From Nonlabens spongiae (GTDB lineage: Bacteria; Bacteroidota; Bacteroidia; Flavobacteriales; Flavobacteriaceae): a stretch of DNA of 64,000 bases. The stretch lies in NCBI RefSeq assembly GCF_002117125.1, contig NZ_CP019344.1, forward strand, positions 1,826,501 to 1,890,500, written 5' to 3'. Each line of letters opens with the position of its first letter. Position 1 is the stretch's first letter. Shown piece after piece: positions 59,393-64,000 of the stretch. The translations under genes and the position numbers were made by a program. Under the pieces are notes generated by a model. It was not told the origin of the DNA, did no database searches, and was given only the letters and a program-made list of their open reading frames with translations.

Positions 59393-59917
59393 TTATAGGG
59401 CTAGATTGAACGAGCCATCTGTCACATTTAAAGTATCTGTGTCATCATCTTGATTACGTGCCGTAAACTCAAAAGTACCTTTGATATTTGTAGCAGTGCG
59501 TTCTGTAATGGTAATCGTACCTACATCGCCACTGTTCATATAAGGAGCTGCATAACTAGTAGATTCAAAGGTTGAGGTATCTACTATTGTATAGGTAGCC
59601 ACGGCAGTGATGCTGTTTGCATCATCAAAGTCATAACTGGTTTCCTCAATTACTGGTCGTGTGACCTGGATGGTCATGGCTTCTCCATTCAGGTTAATGG
59701 CCGTGATCTGCAAAAACTCAGTACCTCCATTAGCTGTGATTCTACCTACAGTTCCCTGACTGATCGACTGAAAGGAACTCCCATTTACTCGAGCAATTAC
59801 TTCTCCTTCTCCAGCCTCGCTTCCTCCACCTGATGAATCATCATCGCTTGAACAAGATGTTAAACTAATTGCGATCAACATCATCGAGATCGCAAAAATT
59901 GATTTGATTTTTTTCAT
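59393..59917 (-). CDS. Lipoprotein of unknown function (DUF6252-like)
   Basis: A 174-residue lipoprotein: signal MKKIKSIFAISMMLIAISLTSC with lipobox LTSC, then a Ser/Asp/Gly-rich tether (SSDDDSSGGGSEAGEGE) and a beta-rich domain (VIARVNGSSFQS, GTITITERTATNIKGTFEFTARN). The SSDDD tether after Cys is typical of exported Bacteroidota lipoproteins. The pattern recalls DUF6252, but this is memory and not a search. Function unknown. Confidence 0.8.
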   Translation of the reverse strand: MKKIKSIFAISMMLIAISLTSCSSDDDSSGGGSEAGEGEVIARVNGSSFQSISQGTVGRITANGGTEFLQITAINLNGEAMTIQVTRPVIEETSYDFDDANSITAVATYTIVDTSTFESTSYAAPYMNSGDVGTITITERTATNIKGTFEFTARNQDDDTDTLNVTDGSFNLAL

Positions 59918-60009
59918 AATAATTGAATTGTTGATTAATAATACAAAGTTGAGGGATCCCTCAGGTTCTTGAAATAGGGTAATTGCCCTATATTTAAGAC
60001 AAATATCAA

Positions 60010-61092
60010 CTACATTTTATACTTATCATTCATATAATTAAGCTGATCATCGATAAAAGCTTTTCCTGAGAGGTATAAGGCATCGGCAAATTTGTTTGAA
60101 TCTACTTCCACCATCTTGGCATCTTTTGAAACTGTGCTCGTCCATTCTGTAACGGTCCACATATTCCCCACATCATAAGTCTGACTGGCTTTACCCCTAT
60201 TGAAGGATTCTACTTTTACATTTTCAAGAACGCCGCTTATTTGTAATGGCTTTTTCAGGTATCCTTTCCATACTGTTTTTTTCAAACCAGATCCTTGTGA
60301 TAGATTAAAAGCAGTCTCAAGGTCATAGACACTCTCTTGACCTTTCATACGCAAACCTTTTTCTACGGGCGCAGTAACAGATTTTGTGCCTAGGGCAAGA
60401 TTGGTTTTGATTTTTGCAGTAGCTCCGGCCAGGCCATCCAGCCATCCACCACCGGTTTCACTCCAGCTCATGACTAAGGTAATATCGAGAATAATGGCGT
60501 CGTCCATCTCCTTTGAAAGTGCATTGTTACCGCCGCTCAACGCTGAACCGACGGCTTTGAATCCGCTGAGAAATCCGCGTTTTTTGGAATCCTTTCCTTC
60601 CGCCTCTTTTTTACTAGCCAAGCCGTCAAAACTAGAAGGGATTATTTCTAGAAATCCTGGCGTCGCGCTCTCCCGCATGATGGGACCTTTAAGCGGTACT
60701 GCTTTTTTATAAAACTTGGTTTCTTTTGCCTCATCTACATTGAGCAGTGTGTAACCTTTGGATTTTAGGTCAGTAATCAAGTCATCGTAAAGCTTGTCTA
60801 CTTTGGCCTGCATGAGATCAGTATCTACACCGGTAAGTCCCAGAGCTGCTTTTGCTGTAGCTTCACCTCTTCCCTTTCCTCTAAATTCTCGCTTTGCCTT
60901 GTAGTCCACATCTTCCCTGTAGATTTCAACCAAAGCGTTAAAATTAGCAATATAGACTTCCTTCGAGGCCTTTTTCTTTGGCTTTTGTCCAGAGTCAAAA
61001 ACTTTAGATTTTAATTCTCCCAGAGTTTGCGCTTTCGCGAAAGCGGAAAAAAGAAACAGCACTGTCAGGACAGAATAGATTATTGTTTTCAT
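60010..61092 (-). CDS. Exported protein of unknown function
   Basis: A 360-residue protein with a signal peptide (MKTIIYSVLTVLFLFSAFAKA, cleavage probable before QTLGE). The palindrome CGCTTTCGCGAAAGCG at 61030-61045 encodes SAFAKA, so the repeat supplies the signal-peptidase recognition end. The mature part is mixed, with KSKVFDSGQKPKKKASKEVYIANFNALVEIYRED, DITLVMSWSETGGGWLDGLAGATAKIKTNLALG and a C-terminal helix. No family recognised. Confidence 0.75.
   Translation of the reverse strand: MKTIIYSVLTVLFLFSAFAKAQTLGELKSKVFDSGQKPKKKASKEVYIANFNALVEIYREDVDYKAKREFRGKGRGEATAKAALGLTGVDTDLMQAKVDKLYDDLITDLKSKGYTLLNVDEAKETKFYKKAVPLKGPIMRESATPGFLEIIPSSFDGLASKKEAEGKDSKKRGFLSGFKAVGSALSGGNNALSKEMDDAIILDITLVMSWSETGGGWLDGLAGATAKIKTNLALGTKSVTAPVEKGLRMKGQESVYDLETAFNLSQGSGLKKTVWKGYLKKPLQISGVLENVKVESFNRGKASQTYDVGNMWTVTEWTSTVSKDAKMVEVDSNKFADALYLSGKAFIDDQLNYMNDKYKM
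61030..61045. repeat. Iterated palindrome, in the signal peptide of the exported protein
   Basis: Exact 16-mer encoding SAFAKA at the predicted signal-peptidase site on the minus strand. Confidence 0.95.
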
Positions 61093-61238
61093 GATAAATG
61101 TGTTGAATGTTTTGTAAATATCTCACAACCAAAAAATCAGCTCAATAAGTCAACTGCCCTATTTTAAATACGGCCTAATTAACGCGGTCTTAACCGCAAT
61201 AAAAGAGCTCAGGCTGTACTTTTAAAAAAAATTAAAAA

Positions 61239-62360
61239 ATGAGTATGATTACCACACAGCCACTGTTAGATCCGATTACTTTAGGAGCCGTAGAATTAAA
61301 GAATAGAGTCGTTATGGCTCCCATGACCCGTTGCAGGGCAGACAATGAGCACCGTGCACCGGTCCAGAAACACATAGATTATTATACACAGCGTGCGGGA
61401 GCCGGACTTATCATTTCAGAAGGAAGCGAAATTTCTGAACGAGCACAAGGCTATCCATATGTGGCTGGAATATTTAACGAGGAGCAAGTAAAAGGCTGGA
61501 AAAAGGTAACGGATAGTGTGCATGAAGCTGGTGGGAAGATTTTTTGTCAATTATGGCACGTAGGTAGAACTTCTTTACCTGATTTTCATGGTGGAGACCT
61601 GCCGTGGGCTCCCAGCGCAGTAAATCCAGAAACTGAGCTTTACAATCATAAAGGTGAAAAGAAAAAGACCGTCACTCCACACGCGATGACTATAGATCAG
61701 ATCAAGCAAACGGTCAAAGAATTTGGAGATGCAGCAGCAAATGCAAAAAAAGCTGGATTTGATGGGGTGGAAATCCACAGTTCAAACGGTTACCTGATAC
61801 ACCAATTCTTCAATGAGAATTCAAATCTTAGAACTGATGAATACGGCGGAAGCCAAGAGAACAAAGCTCGATTCTTTTTTGAAGTACTCGAGGCAGTCAA
61901 GGAAAGCTGGCCTGAAAACCGCATAGGCTGCCGTATGAATCCGTCACTTCACGGAGTTTTTGGTATTGAATCAACTAAAAATACCATTCCATTTTTTGAC
62001 TATGTCATTGATAGACTAAATGAATACGACCTGGCCTACTTACACCTCTCAGAACCTTTTACAGACGTGAGTGACATCGATCATCTCGTGACTAATATCG
62101 CAGAGCATTATAGACCTATTTACAAAGGTAACTTGATAATCAATGGTGGATTTGATCGTGAGTCTGGTAACAAAGTGATTGCAGACGGCCATGCAGATTG
62201 TGTTGCCTTTGCAAAACTATTTATAAGCAATCCAGACCTTGTAAAAAGATTTGAACTCAAAGCAGAAACCGCAGACTGGGATCAGGACACCTTCTACACG
62301 CAAGGTAGAGAGGGCTACACAGATTATCCCGTGCTGGAAGAAGAAGCTGTCAAGGACTGA
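61239..62360 (+). CDS. Old Yellow Enzyme-family NADPH flavin oxidoreductase
   Basis: A 373-residue FMN TIM barrel of the NemA/OPR type. It has NRVVMAPMTRCRADNEHRAP, LIISEGSEISERAQGYP, CQLWHVGRTSLPDFHGG, GFDGVEIHSSNGYLIHQFFNENSNLRTDEYGGSQENKARFFFEVL and the C-terminal NGGFDRESG. It reduces activated double bonds such as N-ethylmaleimide or enones in the cytosol. Its 3' end overlaps the convergent TetR gene by 37 bp. Confidence 0.93.
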   Translation: MSMITTQPLLDPITLGAVELKNRVVMAPMTRCRADNEHRAPVQKHIDYYTQRAGAGLIISEGSEISERAQGYPYVAGIFNEEQVKGWKKVTDSVHEAGGKIFCQLWHVGRTSLPDFHGGDLPWAPSAVNPETELYNHKGEKKKTVTPHAMTIDQIKQTVKEFGDAAANAKKAGFDGVEIHSSNGYLIHQFFNENSNLRTDEYGGSQENKARFFFEVLEAVKESWPENRIGCRMNPSLHGVFGIESTKNTIPFFDYVIDRLNEYDLAYLHLSEPFTDVSDIDHLVTNIAEHYRPIYKGNLIINGGFDRESGNKVIADGHADCVAFAKLFISNPDLVKRFELKAETADWDQDTFYTQGREGYTDYPVLEEEAVKD

Positions 62361-62923
62361 TTTGCAAGTCCATTAAGAAGCATTTTAGGCAACTCAATTT
62401 GAAGATCGGCTATTTCACTGGCCGATCTTTTTGGTATCCATAGGTAGATAGATCTTAGTGTGCTCAGTAAATTAAATAGCATGGTATCTACGTGAAACGA
62501 TTTGAACTCTTCATTAGTGATCCCGTCTTCTAGGATTATCTTGAAATCCCGTTCATAATCTTGTCGCATTCTTTGATAAGCCTCGTAGTCTTTTCCCTCA
62601 AGGTGCATCCAGTCATTATTTAGCACCGCAAGTTCAGCAGGGTAACTGAGCGCTATATTGATATGGAGCTGTATGAGTTGTTCCGCTTTCGCGAAAGCGG
62701 AATCCCCACCAGCACTGATCTCGTTCATACCACTACTAAAACTTTGTGCCACCTTCAAAACAAGAGAAGACAGTATCTCGTGTTTACCAGATATATGATT
62801 ATATAGGCTAGATGCTTTGATATCAAGTTCTTCTGCTAGATCTCGCATCGTAATCGCAGAGTAGCCGCGCTCTTTGAATAGTTTTGCTGCAGCATTTAGT
62901 ATCGCCTTTTTTCTTTGAGTCAT
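62324..62923 (-). CDS. TetR-family transcriptional regulator
   Basis: A 199-residue regulator from the ATG at 62923 (MTQRKKAILNAAAKLFKERGYSAITMRDLAEELDIKASSLYNHISGKHEILSSLV), a canonical TetR helix-turn-helix. An ATG 15 bases upstream is also in frame. A palindrome copy encodes SAFAKAEQ in the ligand-binding domain. It is divergent from the phenylalanine hydroxylase gene, 68 bp away, and convergent with the Old Yellow Enzyme gene, so either may be its target. Confidence 0.92.
   Translation of the reverse strand: MTQRKKAILNAAAKLFKERGYSAITMRDLAEELDIKASSLYNHISGKHEILSSLVLKVAQSFSSGMNEISAGGDSAFAKAEQLIQLHINIALSYPAELAVLNNDWMHLEGKDYEAYQRMRQDYERDFKIILEDGITNEEFKSFHVDTMLFNLLSTLRSIYLWIPKRSASEIADLQIELPKMLLNGLANQSLTASSSSTG
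62684..62699. repeat. Iterated palindrome, in the TetR gene
   Basis: Exact 16-mer encoding SAFAKAEQ on the minus strand. Confidence 0.95.
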
Positions 62924-62991
62924 GAATGGCAAATTCAAACTTTTTTAAAAACAGAGTTAGCTCACCTGCAAGTTACATTTAATTTTACTAC

Positions 62992-64000
62992 ATGATTGAA
63001 AATATAGAAAGCAACCCACTTATTGATAGACTACCGCCTCACCTAAAACAGTTTATCAAACCTCAGAACTATGAAGACTATACCGCTCAGGATCAAGCTG
63101 TATGGAGACATGTAATGAGGCGCAATGTTGAATACCTGAGTAAGGTGGCGCATGGATCTTATCTAGATGGTCTCAAAAAAACAGGTATTTCTATTGAAGA
63201 AATTCCCTCCATGTATGGGATGAATCGTATCCTAAAAGAGATAGGCTGGGCTGCAGTTGCAGTAGATGGTTTTATACCTCCAGCAGCTTTTATGGAGTTT
63301 CAAGCTTATAAGATTCTCGTCATAGCATCTGACATAAGAAAAGTGGAGAATATTGAATACACTCCTGCTCCTGACATAATTCATGAAGCGGCGGGACATG
63401 CACCTATCATAGCCAGTCCAGATTACGCTGAATACTTGAGGCGTTTTGGAGAAATAGGTAGTAAAGCTATAAGTAGTGCTCATGATCACGAGGTTTATGA
63501 AGCTGTGCGACTATTGAGTATTTTGAAAGAATCAAGAACTTCAGAAAATCAAGAGGAACTGACCTCAGAAATAAAAAAAGCTGAATGTGAGATCGATCGA
63601 CTTCAAAATAAAAAGGTTGAGCCTAGTGAAATGGCTCTTATACGTAATTTACACTGGTGGACTGTTGAATATGGTCTTGTGGGCGACCTTAACAACCCTA
63701 AAATCTATGGTGCTGGACTTCTATCTAGTATAGGAGAAAGTAAGACATGTTTAAATCCTGAAGTCGAAAAAAGACCTTATAGTATTCAAGCTGCCTATCA
63801 AGATTTTGATATCACGCAAAAACAACCTTTTCTCTATGTCACACCAGATTTTGCGTATCTGAGTGAAGTCCTAGAGGAGTTTGCAAATACCATGGCAGTA
63901 AGGAAAGGTGGTCATCGAGGATTAAAAAAATTGATTGAATCTAAGTCTCTCGGAACTATAGAACTGAGTACCGGACTCCAAATTTCTGGAGTTTTCTCAC
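62992..64000 (+). CDS. Phenylalanine 4-monooxygenase (aromatic amino acid hydroxylase), cut by window edge
   Basis: My translation from the ATG at 62992 begins MIENIESNPLIDRLPPHLKQ. It contains SMYGMNRILKEIGWAAVAVDGFIPPAAFMEFQ and the iron-binding IIHEAAGHAPI, then LHWWTVEYGLVG and LLSSIGES, all typical of the pterin-dependent aromatic amino acid hydroxylases. About 336 codons are present and the frame is open to the right edge. Bacteroidota have a long form of the enzyme that converts phenylalanine to tyrosine. A TACATTTA box precedes it. Confidence 0.92.
   Translation, partial: MIENIESNPLIDRLPPHLKQFIKPQNYEDYTAQDQAVWRHVMRRNVEYLSKVAHGSYLDGLKKTGISIEEIPSMYGMNRILKEIGWAAVAVDGFIPPAAFMEFQAYKILVIASDIRKVENIEYTPAPDIIHEAAGHAPIIASPDYAEYLRRFGEIGSKAISSAHDHEVYEAVRLLSILKESRTSENQEELTSEIKKAECEIDRLQNKKVEPSEMALIRNLHWWTVEYGLVGDLNNPKIYGAGLLSSIGESKTCLNPEVEKRPYSIQAAYQDFDITQKQPFLYVTPDFAYLSEVLEEFANTMAVRKGGHRGLKKLIESKSLGTIELSTGLQISGVFS

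Noticed and set aside
4191..62699. The iterated palindrome as a CRISPR array or as parS
   Set aside because: Copies are dispersed with irregular spacing over 58 kb, mostly within genes, and the sequence is unlike the usual parS (TGTTTCACGTGAAACA).

Overview
The window is a continuous piece of a Bacteroidota chromosome, most likely a marine member of the Flavobacteriaceae. The evidence is: promoters of the TAnnTTTG type sitting a few bases before start codons; a C-terminal type IX secretion sorting domain; a family GH92 mannosidase lipoprotein; lipoproteins with SCSSDDD-type tethers; a long-form isoleucyl-tRNA synthetase; and short interspersed repeats of a flavobacterial kind. The 16-bp palindrome CGCTTTCGCGAAAGCG occurs 24 times counting near-copies, which recalls Nonlabens-like genomes, but the genus assignment is from memory and weak. 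No rRNA, tRNA, CRISPR array or prophage was seen.

Layout. 1-15 kb is housekeeping: valS (cut by the left edge), a DUF1573 protein, a secreted retropepsin-like protease with PDZ, an aminotransferase, murB, a glycosyltransferase, lipA, gap, lpxK, a Nif3 protein, a coiled-coil protein with a degenerate zinc ribbon, msrA and hemH. 15-26 kb holds a ParE/antitoxin pair, aspS, a heptamer tandem repeat, a TetR/ABC1-kinase pair, a REP-associated transposase with its palindromes, ileS, a DksA-like gene and lspA. 26.8-32 kb is a probable N-glycan salvage operon (GH92 mannosidase, glycosylasparaginase, sugar MFS transporter). 32-35 kb is a minus-strand cluster of a 5-formyl-THF cyclo-ligase, an aspartoacylase-like enzyme, a RimK ATP-grasp ligase and a retropepsin-like protease. 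35-36.9 kb is a T9SS-secreted protein whose N-terminus is out of frame at a poly-G tract. 37-43.5 kb carries a trans-sulfuration enzyme, an ArsC-like protein, a DMT transporter, a thioesterase, a MATE pump and asnB.

43.5-59.3 kb is the core: a complete trp operon (E-lipoprotein-G-D-C-F-B-A) followed by a complete his operon (G-D-C-B-H-A-F-I-E). Each is preceded by a TAnnTTTG promoter, a tiny leader peptide rich in the cognate amino acid (three Trp codons in a row; four His codons in a row) and a rho-independent terminator, which is classical ribosome-mediated attenuation. The his operon is also loaded with in-frame repeat insertions. hisC and hisF carry repeat-derived peptides. hisH is about twice normal size because a DUF559-type endonuclease module flanked by G-rich palindromes is embedded in its reading frame. 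hisI and hisE are separate although usually fused. A small membrane ORF with an in-frame amber codon sits between hisC and hisB. trpA has a heptanucleotide microsatellite inside its coding sequence.

59.3-64 kb has two exported proteins of unknown function, an Old Yellow Enzyme, a TetR regulator and, divergent to it, a phenylalanine 4-hydroxylase cut by the right edge. The most unusual biology is the DUF559 element inside hisH, the repeat-tolerant his operon, the two attenuators, the iterated palindrome used in all three reading frames, and the poly-G switch candidate in the T9SS gene.
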